DNA of 64,000 nucleotides from Coptis chinensis (Eukaryota > Streptophyta > Magnoliopsida > Ranunculales > Ranunculaceae), in assembly GCA_015680905.1 (NCBI GenBank), contig CM027382.1:14853501-14917500 (forward strand), in the 5' to 3' direction. A model generated the notes under the pieces. That model worked only from the letters and a program-made list of their open reading frames with translations. It did not search any database and was not told where the DNA came from. Position numbers and translations under genes: made by a program. Below, one piece after another: positions 1-11,939 of the stretch; the first letter of the stretch is position 1; the number at the start of each line of letters is the position of its first letter.

Positions 1-1765
1 TAGAATAAGTGACCAAAAATGGAGTTCTATCTACTCGTTTTATTTGAGTCGCGATTGCATTGACCATATGCAACAAAGCCTTAAACCACTAGGAATTTCC
101 TAGTGGACGAGTTATAGCCTCGTGAGAGTTTTCCAGTGAAGGTACTCACAAACTTCATCTATACTACAACGACTAAGAAATAAAACTATTGTTTCCTTAT
201 TCATGCTCCAAATTATCTATACATCTCACTAGCTATGAACAAGAATAACCAAGTCAAAAACCTAAGCTAATATATGCATAATAATCAATCATCTATAATA
301 TACATATATACAATGAGTAATACTATGAAATGCAATAGCAGGTCCGTTTCTGAAACTCGGAATAGCGTCCTTAAGTAGGTTCTCACAATAATAGTCAAGA
401 TACAACACTCTGATTTTTCCACTCAAGTTTCGTTACTCCAGTGTGCGGTGGGCACACTTTACCTTACAAATCTCAATGACAACAAGGAAGCCGAGTCGAT
501 CAAACACATCTGCCACTTACTATCACACTAACCTATTCCTAATTGAGCTAGAGGTCTTTATTAGGTGTTGCGGGGATTAGGAGTTGGTTTAAGAAGGAAG
601 GAAATGGATATTCAAAAAGGACACGTCTGAGATAATAGAGTCTTCATATTATGTAAGTAGAGAAAACCTTTTTATTTACTTTTGCTTCTACACTTTGTTT
701 CCATCCTTAGCCATATTTTTCTTTTTCTTTTCTTCTTTTTTTTTTTCTTTTGGCTTTTGACTCCCTTTTATTCTATTTTTTGGAGTTTTTATTTTATTTC
801 TATTATTTTTTTTTTCTTGGATGGAAACTTCTTTTCTTTATTTTCTGAAGCAATTAACTAACTTTTGTTTACACAGGTTTTTATCTTCTTCTTTCTTCCT
901 CATTCTATTCTCAGACTTATTCTAACTTGGGTGGGTTGAAAATTATTATTATTATTATTTTTTTTTTTGTTTTGTTTTTGTACAGGGTAAAGGAATTGTG
1001 GTTTATGGAAGGCTAAAGAAAGGCTCAGAGGGGCGACTAGTGGAAAATAATTCATAGGTTTGAATTTCTGGCTATATCGATCCAAAGAGGGCCTAAATTC
1101 TCGCTTAGGATATGGCATAGTGATCAAGTAAGTGGACGTGTGATATCTCTATCCGAATTTTACTTCTCCCTTGTGTCATTTCTCAAATGTTTCGCTCATA
1201 TAAGGCTTTAGGCTATATTCTCACAGGATTTGTAAAAAGTACTCTAGCCTAGATTTCAGAAACTTACTGCTAACAATCATAGATACTCATGTAATATATT
1301 TATAGATAGATGCAAAGATTATTACCTATATATTAACTTAAGTTTCTAACAATTATTCTGATGCAAAAGGTACGTGAGGCTTCTAGATTGTTAAGAGCAT
1401 GGAGAAAGAAAACAATACCAATATTCCTAAGTGTATAGCATAACTTATTTATTTATATTTTTTTAATTTTTGAAATTTTAACTAGAAAACAAATGCATAT
1501 TATATCTATCTATATCCTAACAGATGCCTTAATTACACGTGTTTCTATGCCCCCCCCCAAATAAAAAAGCATGCTTTGTCCTCAAAGCATTTAAATAAAG
1601 AGGGTAGGAAAAAAAAATACCATTGAAGCACGTGAAATTCAGGAACATCTGTAAAACAAAGTTAGAACGTACTAATATAGGAAATAAAAACTGACATAAC
1701 TCTATACGAGTTCTACCCATTATGGGGTTAACAAAAATGAAATTGCTTGGGACATAAGCAGACTC
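1..1765 (-). other. Athila 3' noncoding region, no gene seen
   Basis: No believable coding region. The stretch has long T/C-rich tracts on the plus strand (about 705-830 and 880-970), which are purine-rich in the element's own direction, and a C run at 1550-1558 that reads as a G run on the minus strand. It also has a 21-bp palindrome around 92-112 (arms CCACTAGGAA). These fit the untranslated region between the last ORF and the 3' LTR of an Athila-type element, but the 3' LTR itself is not visible. Confidence 0.4.
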
Positions 1766-2635
1766 TTACCTTATCTCCCCGCTTTTTGCGTCCCGCTCCT
1801 CATTAAAGATATGAGGTTCTTTCGATCCCCGCCACCCCATTATAACTTGCCAAGCTTGCCGCCATTTATCATCGACTAATGCTAACCTTGTTAAGTGTTT
1901 TATGTCCGATGGGATGTAATGGGCGGCGACCAAATGAGGCTGCACCTTCCATCCCATCCAAGTCATTATCGCAATGAGCTTAACCACCCTATTGGTGGGT
2001 CTCATGACTTCAACCCTTTTCCAATCTATGAATTGTGCACGAATCACGGAATAAACAACTACGCATGATGCGGCTTACCAACACAGGGCATAAGAAAATA
2101 CTTACGCCTCATGGTTTGGGCTCTCTTAAGACTAGTGACCAAAACTTCTCGGGAATGTCATAAGCGGCGACGCCCCTCGCCTAAAGCGAGGAAAATGTCA
2201 CCGGCGATCGCTTTGCAGAAATGAACCGCCATTCCCCAAAATATTTATCGAGATATGAATAACATGGTGGTGCCTACGTTTAAGGAAAGGCTACCAAGGG
2301 CAATGCTATATCGCCCCGGTCCATTACTCGAAATACCCTCCTCCATAATATTCATGGAAATATGTATAATCATAAAGATATACATTATCGGTCATATATG
2401 CCCATGTGTGCACGGGGATCGTATTGGTATTCCTAAAACTAAAGGCGACCAAATTTTTATTAAATTCATGTGTCGTGTCGCCGACTACGATGGAGAATTC
2501 TTGATCTCCATCCTGATTACAATAGAATTTAACGTGGTCATAGAAATAAGCAGTAAGTTGTGGTGAATATGACTCGTCATCACTTACCGATGATGACGCC
2601 ATCCTAACAAGCAGGATCCCCGCGGTTCCGACCAA
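1766..2635 (-). pseudogene. Unrecognised decayed coding region 3' of Athila pol
   Basis: Two open stretches on the element's strand, 2635-2324 (about 103 codons) and 2047-1766 (about 93 codons), are joined by a region with stops and frame changes. The first has a Tyr/Asp/His-rich C-terminal part (VYLYDYTYFHEYYGGGYFE); the second is tryptophan-rich (DWKR, TWMGWKV, MGWRG). I do not recognise either. Same strand and position after integrase suggest they are remains of an extra 3' ORF of the retrotransposon; some Athila elements carry an env-like ORF there. That link is inference from position only. A captured host gene is the alternative. Confidence 0.35.
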
Positions 2636-3959
2636 TGTCCATAGGTCTGGGTGCCCAACACATCTTCGAAAGATTGTCCAGGTATGACTATAAGAGATGT
2701 CATCAAAATAACTCTTTGATCAGTTCCACAAAAATCCTGGAATGACCCTCGAAAATTTGAAAATCCGCGTTCGCGTTAAGCGAGGCGTCGTCTTGGCTTT
2801 TTGGAGCGCGGTTTCGCTCTTGGGTAAAAATGATTACAATGTTATGGCGCTGGTCACTTTGAATGATGGTGAGGGTCGCTCTAGCTCGAGCTCAAAATTT
2901 TTTAAAAAAAAAGTGGCGCCTCGACAAAATTTTTTAAAAAAGTAAAGGCTAAACCGTGAAGAAGCTTGGAGTTTAGATGAAAAAGAAGGTAAAACTTGGA
3001 GTGGATGGTGCGGGATGATGGTGGAATATATTGTGGTTTGTTAGTGTAGAAAGAAGGGAGTTTAAATAGGTTATGAGCTTCCAAAATGAACCGGGAAGTT
3101 CTCTATTTGTTTGAAGGCAATTTCCGGAAATAGGAAAATTCCCAAAACCGAAAACGGAAACAAGCCATTTTCATGATTTCCTAAAAATCCTAGTATCTTT
3201 CATACTGGATTTAGAATAGTAACTTCTAAACTCTCCTAGATTTCATGGTACCACCACATAAGTCATAGATATGCCGATATCGGCCAAATTATCAACTTTT
3301 CCTCCAAGACAACTTAACATATATATGATCATATAACGACTTATCCTTGGTCTAAATATTTCCACCCCCAAACAAGTCGGGAAGGTGGGATAAATGATAA
3401 AACAAGCAGTACTCGAAAATACCCAATTATATTAAAAATAAAATATAAATCCAAACAACATTAAATAAACACATTAGTATTTAAATTTAACTACTGAATT
3501 AAAATCCTTCTAATAAAACGAAATTATGAAATAACAGCTAACTCCAACTGGGTTGAGCACCTAGTTTTGTGATGAGGGATGGACCCTAAGATGGAGATTG
3601 GCTCTGGGATGGAGAATGGCTTGAACCATCTGTCGCCGGGCGACGACGCTCATGCTGTCGGACTTGGCTGAAAAGAGTCCTCCACGGGTGGCATCGTCGT
3701 AGCATCTCTATTTGGAACAAGCGCTGGCTTCCATCTCGCATCGAGTCAATCGCATACTTGGGTTTGTTGTTCTTTGGTGGATAGTCTCCATGTTAGACAA
3801 GATATCGCCCGTAACCCCTTCGAGCATTTCAAATCTCCTCTCGAAGGTTCCCTTGCTTCCTTTGAACTACTATCCGCCTATTTCGATATCTCCACAAATA
3901 CCATAAACGCACCGCAAGGCGTTTTGCAACACTTGCATGCGTTCTAAATTAGAATTAGA
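2636..3959. other. Athila 3' region, no gene seen
   Basis: Only short ORFs with no recognisable domain. The stretch from about 3100 to 3560 is AT-rich and full of stops in all frames. It holds a near-duplicate of AAAATTTTTTAAAAAA separated by a short GC-rich spacer at about 2895-2940. I see no genes, RNA genes or promoters here. Confidence 0.5.
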
Positions 3960-4720
3960 CTTCTCTAATGCATCTTCATCCAGCATGTCATATCTTCCCT
4001 TTCATCCTCCGACTCGTCCATTTTTCTTCGACAACGGCGGCCAAGTCTCTTGGATGCAATCCAGATAGATACTTGCATTAGAATGCAATTTGATCTTAAT
4101 AGGAGCAGATTTTGCGACAACTCTAAAGGAGAGCATGATCTTAGTGATCAATACGGAAGAGGCGCTAAACTCTTCCCCACTCCTCGAATCACATTAAACA
4201 TTAAATCAAGGATGCAGAAATTATACTTCTTTGTTTGCAAAATCCGAGAACGTCTGCGCACATTGCGGGCCGATATCATCGACTTTGTCTTTCCCGGGGC
4301 GTTTCCTACCAATCCACCGAGCTACAACCGGTTGATTGGTTCTCGAGGTGGTCCGGGGACGAATGGGATGTCGGATTGTATTCACCCTCCACGACGGTAT
4401 CCTTCATCAAAGCAGAACTCCAAAGATAATTTGGGATTCCTGAATTGTCGCTACTAGGTTGCTTTCAAAGCGTAATTCCTAACATTCAAACTAACAACCG
4501 TCGTTACTTCTCTCCGCGTTCCTCCTAACTTTATGAAAATCCTATCTCCTTCCAATTCTCGCTTTTTATAAAACTGTTCTACCAAATCATAGTGATAGAA
4601 CTCCTCAGTTGAGTACCACAGTCCGTTCCAATGTCTTTTGAACATCTCCGCGTCATAAAATGGCGCGAAACTGTCGGAAGCAAACGCGTTTTCTAGCAAA
4701 ATTCTACGTCGTAGCGCCAT
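3960..4720 (-). pseudogene. Remnant of the accessory ORF of an Athila-type element
   Basis: The clearest part is an 88-codon open stretch (4720-4454) starting MALRRRILLENAFASDSF and ending with GDRIFIKLGGTRREVTTVVS. Its layout resembles the plant Athila/Tat accessory ORF: a short basic start, an aromatic-rich helix, then a beta-rich segment. Downstream, in shifting frames, come KDKVDDIGPQCAQTF and NFCILDLMFNVIRGVGKSL, then an acidic/basic tail with DESEDERED near 4020. At least two frameshifts and several stops separate them. Assignment rests on position and general pattern, not on a firm domain match. Confidence 0.4.
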
Positions 4721-5871
4721 GAAGTTTCTGTTTTTAGGTTTGTATAAGGTGGAGGAGACGAGTTTGATGAAAACTTCCTAAAAAATGATGGTGGTGGGTA
4801 TGGTGGAGGTTGGAGACTTGAATTGTTGGGGGTTTGCTTGATGGAAACGGTTGGAGATTGTGTGGGAGATTGTTGTTGGTGTTACACAATGGGCGTGGGT
4901 GGTGTTTCTATTTTGATATATTCTATTTATTTGGGTTGCTAGGGTTTAGTTTAAATTTGTGAAAAACGGTTTGAGAAGATGAAGTCGCGATTGTGTTTTT
5001 TTTGAAAGGGGATAGGCGGTCGCTACCAGAGTAGAGTCTGAAGTTGGGCCAAGCCCATTTTGAATTTCGAAATTGTCTGATTTTTCGCGCAATTTCAAAC
5101 TCAATTTGCCGCTTCGTTACTGGCCCAATTTTGGCGAATGAGTTATGGAAATGATCAGTAGAGAATTTACAATCCAATGATTCATAAAATACTCAATTCC
5201 AACCATGGGTGGCGTATAAGAGGGTGGAAGGACGCCTCGAATTGCGTGTGTGATGTAAGTTATGCGAACGAAGGAAATCTAAGTGTAGATTACGTCAACC
5301 CAATTGAACTAATGGGCCTAAACAAAACCAATGGAAAGTTCGAGCAATCCCGATGGAAAGATCGATTGCCCTTTGAAAACAAATTTTTAAACACAAAATT
5401 TGTTTACAACGTGGGTCGTTTAAAGTCAGATTCCCAAGACTTGTTGGATTGCTATTTCTATGATTTTAAGAATTTTAATTTTATTTTTATTTGTTTAGTA
5501 TAAGAAACACGAAAAACAATAAATACATAATTCACTCCATAGAGGAACATGACTCAAAACCGAAAAACATGCAAAAGTGGAAAACGTGAATTATGTGAAC
5601 TGTGGACTTAGGATCCGGTACTTACAGCCACACACCCATAGGAGGGCCCGGTTATCTGAATGGTGCACTTATCGGTATATGGAAATGAAAGTAAGTACAC
5701 CAAATGCCAAGGGTCGATCCTCATAGACGATGTGGTCCTGTAAAAGGACTTCCTACATCGTGGGGGCGTGGTTCGTGAAAGTGTTTTAACCGTTGACCAT
5801 TAACTTGAAAGGTACTTGTTGTCATTTGGATTTACCAAGGTAATTGCCCGTGAGGGTGACTTCAAGAATAA
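4721..5871. other. Spacer 3' of Athila integrase, no gene seen
   Basis: Open stretches on either strand here are short and lack recognisable domains. Tracts such as 5590-5870 look like diverged element sequence between integrase and the accessory ORF. Nothing functional can be supported. Confidence 0.5.
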
Positions 5872-7029
5872 CTAGAAAAGGGCCGCACCAACGGGTTTTA
5901 GTTTGCCCCGGGAAAATATGTAGGCGGGGAGTTGTAAAGCAAAACCTTTTAACCGACTACTTAACTCTTTGTGCAAGATATGCTTATCATGAACACGTTT
6001 CATGTTAGCTTTATAATCCTTCGCGAGATCGCTCGAATCGCTATGGATTTCTTCAAGCTCATTCAATTGCAACTTCGTTTGACACCTGCCTCATCAATAT
6101 TGAAGTTAAGGCTTTTATAGCCCACGAGCACGGTGCTCTAATTCAACCGCAAATGACATGGTTTCCCAAAACAAGTCTAAAGGGAGACATACCTATAGGA
6201 GTTTTGAAAGCAGTTCTATAATTTTCCATAAGGCATCCGATAGATGCTTTGACCAGTCTTTCCTATTAAGGTTTACGATTGTTTCTAAAATCTTTTTGAT
6301 TTCCCTATTAGAAACTTCTACTTGTCCGCTAGTTTGTGGATGATAAGGAGTTGCTACTTTGTGTGTAACTCCATACTTTTTACTATGGATGCAACAACTC
6401 TCTTGCAAAAATGTGTTCCACCATCACTAATGATAGCTTTGAATGCCAAACCGACAGAAAATATATTCTTTAATAAAAATACAACGGTCTTATGGTCATT
6501 GCTACGGCAAGCTAGGGCCTCTATCCATTTTGACACGTAGTCCACGGCAACTAGAATATAAATGAAACCGTGGAAACCGGAAAGGACCCATGAAATCAAT
6601 GCCCCAAACGCGTCGAAAATTTCTACTATCAAGATTGGATTTAATGGCATCATATTACGTTTAAGTGATTCGCCCAAGTTGTTGGCAACGAATACACGCC
6701 TTGCAATGCACTTGGGCATCCTTAAAAAGGGTAGGCCAATAAAATCCACATTGGAGAACTTTAGCGCTGTTTTCATCCCACTAAAATGGCCACCACACTC
6801 TTTGTCATGGCAAAACGATAGAACTTCATTGTATTCCCACCGGGGAATACAACGACGAAATAACTCGATCCGCACAATACTTAAAAAAGGTAGGGCTCAT
6901 CCCAAAGAGTATAACTTAACTCGCCAAAAACTTCTTTCGTTCATTTCTTGACCAATTATAAGGCATAACATCAGCCGCTAGATAATTTACAATGTCAAAG
7001 ATACCATGGTGCTGAAAAATGGCATATAG
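5872..7029 (-). pseudogene. Athila integrase (zinc-binding and catalytic core), frameshifted
   Basis: In the retrovirus-like integrase the N-terminal zinc-binding segment comes first. Here it reads FRRCIPRWEYNEVL then CHDKECGGHF. Before it, in other frames, are FDIVNYLAADVMPYNW and RNERKKFLAS (about 6990-6940), the usual lead-in. The catalytic core follows: VAVDYVSKWIEA, then ISDGGTHFC with the second acidic residue, then in a shifted frame [20 protein letters not shown] and NREIKKIL with the third. The usual first-Asp motif GIDFMGP is degenerate. The C-terminal part (about 6072-5872) reads LNELEEIHSDSSDLAKDYK, the region after the core. At least three frame changes make this non-functional. 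Confidence 0.88.
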
Positions 7030-7067
7030 ATGCTCATCGGGGAAAAAGTCCGGTATGGACTCGAGAA

Positions 7068-8475
7068 TCACCGATCGTCGTTTGTGAGTCTAGATAAGTG
7101 GTCGGCAACTACGTTTTCGACCCCTCTTTTGTCCTTTATTTCTAATGTGAACTCTTGCAGAAGAAGGATCCATCGGATTAATCTCTGCTTAGCATCCTTC
7201 TTTGCAAGAAGGTACTTAAGGGCTGCATGGTCCGTGTAAACTAAGGTTTTAGAACCAACCAAATAAGGACGAAACTTATCTAAAGCATAAATGACAGCTA
7301 AGAATTCTTTTTCTGTAGTTGAATAATTTCGTTGAGCATCGTTTAATGTTTTACTAGCATAATAAATGACAGTGGACTTATTATCTAGTTTTTGTCCCAA
7401 GACTGCACCAACTGCATAATCACTAGCATCACACATGAGTTCGAAAGGTTTAGACCAATCGGAGGTCAGTATAATTGGTGCAGAGGTTAGGGCGACTTTT
7501 AAAGTTTCAAAAGCCCGCTTACGCTTAAAATTAAAATCAAAGATTGCATCTTTCAAAAGTAGATTAGTTAAAGGCCTAGCTATTTTCGAGAAGTCTTTAA
7601 TAAATCGCCTATAAAAACCTGCATGGCCTAGAAAGGCTCTAATATCACGGACAATCCGTGGTTTAGGTAGAGTCGCTATCTTATCTAGTTTGGCCTTATC
7701 TACTTCGATGCCATCACTAGATACAATGTGACCTAGTACTATGCCCTTTTTCACCATGAAATGACACTTTTCCCAGTTTAAAACGAGGCTCTTTTCTTCA
7801 CACCTTGTCAAAACCTTAGAGACAAGGTTAGACAAACAAATCTATGAAGGAGTCTCCATAGATAGAAAAATCATCCATGAAAACTTCCATAAAGCTTCTA
7901 CCATGTCACTAAATATATGAAGCATACACACCGGAAGGTACCAAGAGCATTACAAAGGCCAAAAGGCATTCGCTTTATAGGCATACGCTCCAAAGGGACA
8001 TGTGAAGGTAGTCTTTTCTTGGTCATCAATATCGATAATAATCTGAAAATAGCCCGAGTAGCCATCCGTAAAACAATAAAAAGCATGACCAGCTAGGCGC
8101 TCGAAAGCATTTAATCTATAAAGGGTAAAGGAAAGTGATCCTTTCGTGTCATAGCATTTAAACGTCAGAATCAATACTGAGATCCTCCATTTTATAAGAC
8201 CTTGTGTGACAACATAGTCACCTTTTCCGCTACTTAACCATGGTAACTCCTGATTTCTTAGGAACTACATGAATGGGGCTAACCCATTCGCTATCGAGAT
8301 TGGGTATATTATACCCAAGCGTCGAAAGTAATCGTAAGACTTCTTCCCTAACCACCTCTTTCATGGCGGGGTTCAAGCGACGCCGAGGTTCGCGAGAAGT
8401 CTTCTTCGTTATCCTCCAAATGGATACGATGAGTGCAAACATTAGGGTCAATTCCTTAATGTCACTAGGGACCAA
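7068..8475 (-). pseudogene. Athila reverse transcriptase and RNase H, frameshifted
   Basis: The RT starts near 8475 with RRLNPAMKEVVREEVLRLL and EWVSPIHVVPKKSG, then shifts frame: FTDGYSGYFQIIIDIDDQEK and MPFGLCNALGTF. The catalytic box is FMDDF near 7885. The last 255 codons (7835-7068) are open. They hold the RT thumb ([36 protein letters not shown]) and a Ty3-type RNase H ([40 protein letters not shown]), ending VADHLSRL. At least three frameshifts separate RT blocks, so the N-terminal two-thirds is dead, while the thumb and RNase H part is still open. Confidence 0.92.
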
Positions 8476-8634
8476 CCAATCGCAGACCGATGTTCCCTAA
8501 TCACCCGGATTAAACGTGTCTCTTCATCCTTAGATAACAGAGAAGATATAATTACTGGATGATTACCATCCGGATCAAGTTGTATATATTTTAACTCTGG
8601 GGGGAGGGGTTTAAGCACTTGGGTGGAAGGAAAA

Positions 8635-9531
8635 TCAATAGATGTTTCGGCTTGGGTCCTCATTTTGCATAATGAATACTTGCTTAGGTAGCAAGTCTTC
8701 ATACTCAGTATAAGGAGCAATCGAAGGGTCTACAACTTGTGTGGACTCAAGGATGGTGTTGACTTCCTCTAAGTAGGAGTCATTTACAAAATCTGACTTC
8801 CCAAAAGAAAGGAATTTGTACATATTGTTTTCAGGAAACGTGTTGTTAAAATAATCTTGAGCTAAGCTCTCGATCATGCTAACCTCCCCATCTATAGACG
8901 AATCTGGTAATTGTTTAATCATTTTAAAAACATTTACCTCAACTGTGAGATGGCCAAAAGATAAGGACATCTTACCATCGCGGCAATTTATAAGTGCGTT
9001 GGCAGTTGCTAAGAAGGGGCGCCCTAAGATGATCGGTACAGAGTCATTAGCGATTTCTGTATCGAGGATAACAAAATCAGCAGGATAGTAGAATTCCTGA
9101 ACTTTAACAAGCACGTTTTCCACTACACCCTTAGGATACTTAATAGACCTGTCCGCTAATTGCAACGTTATTTTTGTAGGTTGCATTTCCTGTAGACCTA
9201 TTTGTTTATACAAGTAATACGGGAGTAAGTTAACACTTCGCCCGTGTCTAATAAAGCGGTCATCGTGTAGGAATCTCCTAGGATGCATTTTATGGGGCGG
9301 ACCGACCGGGTCCTTGTACTTAACAATTCCATTATTTTCGGATAAAGTTGGGAATTGTTCAGTTAAAAAGGCGTCTTTTGGTATATTGGTCTTACGCCTA
9401 GTAGTACACAATTCCTTAAGAAACTTAGCATGGTGTAGTAGCTTTTTTATAGCTTCGAGGAAGGGAAGGTTTATAGTTAGATTCTTGAAAACGTTCCTGA
9501 TCTCCTCGAAGTTGGTATCCCTGGTTAGCAT
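8635..9531 (-). pseudogene. Athila aspartic protease region with lost active site
   Basis: A 298-codon open stretch covering the end of gag and the retropepsin-like protease. Family marks are LLPYYLYKQIGL, KITLQLADRSIKYPKGVVEN, FYYPADFVILDTE and VPIILGRPFLATANALIN, the typical plant gypsy protease array. The catalytic loop, normally D-[LS]-G-[AS]-S before NLLP, reads RHGRSVNLLP here, so the catalytic Asp is missing although the frame is open. Residues after about 190 run through the linker towards RT (DSSIDGEVSMIESLAQDYF). The following 8634-8476 continues the linker in another frame (PLPPELKYIQLD). Long open frame with a dead catalytic centre suggests either recent decay or a small deletion at the motif. 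Confidence 0.88.
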
Positions 9532-10158
9532 GGCTAATTTTTTTTGGGAACGGTGGTTTAAGCTCTATATTTAAGCGTATGGCTCGACTTGATGTGTAAC
9601 CTTGGCTTTATGTTTCTTAGGTTGTGGTTTAACCGGTACCTCTATAGTGGTAGGTTCTTGGTTTCTATTTCGCATCTAGTTCGATATCCGGTGTAGGGAG
9701 TCTTGATGGGGTAACTATAGGCATAGTTACTTTGTTATCAACCACCTTCCCAGAGTGGAGAGTGGAGAGTGGTGATGGCATTCAGGTCACCTACTATTGT
9801 CGTGTCCGTACTAGTATTACCGTTTACCTCAAAGGCTGTGTTTGTTTGTTTTAGGGTTTGGTATCGTTTGTCCTAGAAACAGGCTTTTGGTTGGGCTTTC
9901 TCTTGGGCTAACTGTTGTATGCCCTGATTTATGGATTGTAATATCTGTTGGTTTGATTGAGTCATTGATTGGAAAAGTTGTTGGGTAACTTTGTATAAAG
10001 GCGCCGATCACGGTCCGGTTGTGTAGGTGTAGTAGTCACGGTGGTGCGACCGAACTATCTCACGTTGATTATTTATGGGTGGGTTTTGATAGTTACTATT
10101 GTTAACCGAACGATACCTATATTGGTATTATAATTATTATAATTATTCTGACCTTGTG
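9532..10158 (-). other. Decayed gag-protease linker of the Athila element
   Basis: Coding traces only, broken by stops on the minus strand. The stretch lies between the gag tail and the protease block and would encode the long, poorly conserved linker of the Athila gag-pol. No separate gene seen. Confidence 0.5.
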
Positions 10159-11377
10159 CTACACCTTGTCATGGTTTGGCGCTTGGTTGTTATAATTATT
10201 ATAATTTCCACGACCTTGTCCCCGCCCTTGCCTAGGTTGAGCTTGATTATAATTGTTTGTTTGCCTAACATTTTGGTTATTAAAGCCTGGAGTTGTAACT
10301 TGTTGATTGTTTCGCCAACTAAAGTTGGGATGTTGTCTCCATGGGGCATTAGGAATAGGATAGTTATTAATGGAGCAAACATTATCTTGCTCTAATTGTT
10401 GTTGTTCATAGCGAGAGGACAAGAGTCGGTGTCAAACAACAGAAATTACATGGGTTGGAGTTGACATTCATGACGGGAATAGGCTTTTGTTGAATAGAAA
10501 TAGCCTCTACCTTTTTAGTTAGAGATTAGATTAAATTTTTAAGTTCGGATCGGGTTTCATCTCAAACATTCCGCCGCCTTAACTCATTGAAGAGGAACTA
10601 GCGAGCGGGGGGATATCATCACTCCCAATTGTTATTGCGTTTAGTTTGTTCTTCTAAAAATTTGTAAGCCTCCTCGAGGCTCCTTTACTTAGGAAACTAC
10701 CCCATTCATTATGTCAAGGACTTCTTTATGGTGATGTTGAAGTCCTTTGAAAAGGCACGAACTAACGCGTGTCTTTTGCTAGGTTATGGTGTGGACACTC
10801 TATAAGCGGATCGGTGAAACGATTCCAAGCCTCGAGAAAATGATTAAGTGAGGGTTCTCGTTTAAGAAATGAATCTTGGAAAGCATCTCATCCGTTTTAG
10901 GGGTGGGTAAAAATGTTCCATAAATAGCTGAACAAGTTTAGCCCACGAGTCCACAGAGTTAGGCTTTGGGCGCTTAACCAAGACGCCTTTATCGGCTAAG
11001 GTGAAGGGAAATACCCTCAGTTTAATTTGTTCCGCCCCAACCGTAGGATGATGGAATGTTGTAAGGACTTGTTCAATCATACGCATGTGTTGGTAAGGTT
11101 TTTCATGGCTTAAACCATGGAAAATGGGTAACAAATTAAATATGTTTGGGGGGATTCGAAAATCCCCCACTGGGTCTACTAGAACGATGCAAGATTTAGG
11201 GCTATCGCTCAAAGCTTTGTAGAAGTCGGAGAGAGGAGTCTCTCTTTCTTCATCCATTATGTCAGGTATGGTTGGTGGAATAGTAGTTAGAGGTGTTGTG
11301 ATTGGTATACTCGATATGTTTGTTTGTTGACGGTTAATTACGTTCGATGTTTTTCTCCGACCAGACCTTAATCTCAT
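10159..11377 (-). pseudogene. Athila gag
   Basis: Gag builds the virus-like particle. The N-terminal ORF (11377-10862, 171 codons) starts MRLRSGRRKTSN and holds the retrotransposon gag fold: GDFRIPPNIFNLLPIFHGLS, EQIKLRVFPFTLADKG and SWAKLVQLFMEHFYPP. The middle (10861-10423) is broken by stops. The C-terminal part (10422-10159) has WRQHPNFSWRNNQQ, the hallmark of Athila gag, followed by an Asn/Gln/Gly-rich tail (NNYNQAQPRQGRGQGRG). The first Met sits about 560 bases after the LTR, a normal leader length. Dead through internal stops. Confidence 0.88.
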
Positions 11378-11939
11378 GCAAGTCTAAGTCTAAACACGAA
11401 AACAACCCAAACAATCTTGATATACTAGTATGAACCTCTAACTGGAGATGCGAGGTATGGAAGAAAGGAATACCTGAAAGCGTCCTTGCTTCGCTTATGA
11501 ATAGTGTCTTGTTTACGCGTGTTCAGTGTAATTAACAAGTTAGAACACTGAAAAATTTTAAAAATTCAAGTTCGAAACAAACTTGTAGAAATTAATAAAA
11601 TTTTTTTACCTAAGCGCGGCGCGGAGAGAAGCGCTCGCTCTTAGTTCAACAAGTAAGTGGCTGGTCGCGCTTGGGAAGAGGGATCGTCGGTCCAAGTCCG
11701 TGAAGAAGAGGGCGGTCGCGCGGTGTCGAACTTTAGAGAAGCGGGCTTTTATAAGCCTTATAGCGCGATCGCTCGCCTCGTGTAATTTTTCCCTGAATGT
11801 TTTTCAACGCCGAAACGAATAACCACGCGGTATGAATCAAACAAGGGTGGGTGGGTTTAATGGGACTTAAAAATGACTAATTCTACTATGAAAACAATGC
11901 TAAAGTACAACTAAGATGGCAGCGGCGCCATTTGATAGC
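11378..11939 (-). other. Athila leader between 5' LTR and gag
   Basis: Untranslated leader of the element. It is unusually GC-rich at 11610-11790 compared with its surroundings. On the minus strand it contains GGCTTATAAAAGCCC around 11745-11760, which reads as a TATA-like box and is also a near-perfect palindrome. No ORF of note. Confidence 0.6.
11915..11930 (-). promoter_or_regulatory. Primer-binding site, tRNA-Asp type
   Basis: Read on the minus strand, nine bases after the LTR end, the sequence is TGGCGCCGCTGCCATC. The first 13 bases match the 3' end complement of plant tRNA-Asp (TGGCGCCGTTGCC) with one change. This is the primer type used by Athila elements and fixes both the strand and the 5' LTR end at 11940. 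Confidence 0.85.

Noticed and set aside
1545..1570. Polypurine tract and 3' LTR of the Athila element
   Set aside because: The G run on the minus strand is not followed by the LTR start TGATAAG, and no LTR sequence is found beyond it.
8876..9574. Plus-strand ORFs over the Athila protease
   Set aside because: Shadows of the minus-strand protease frame.
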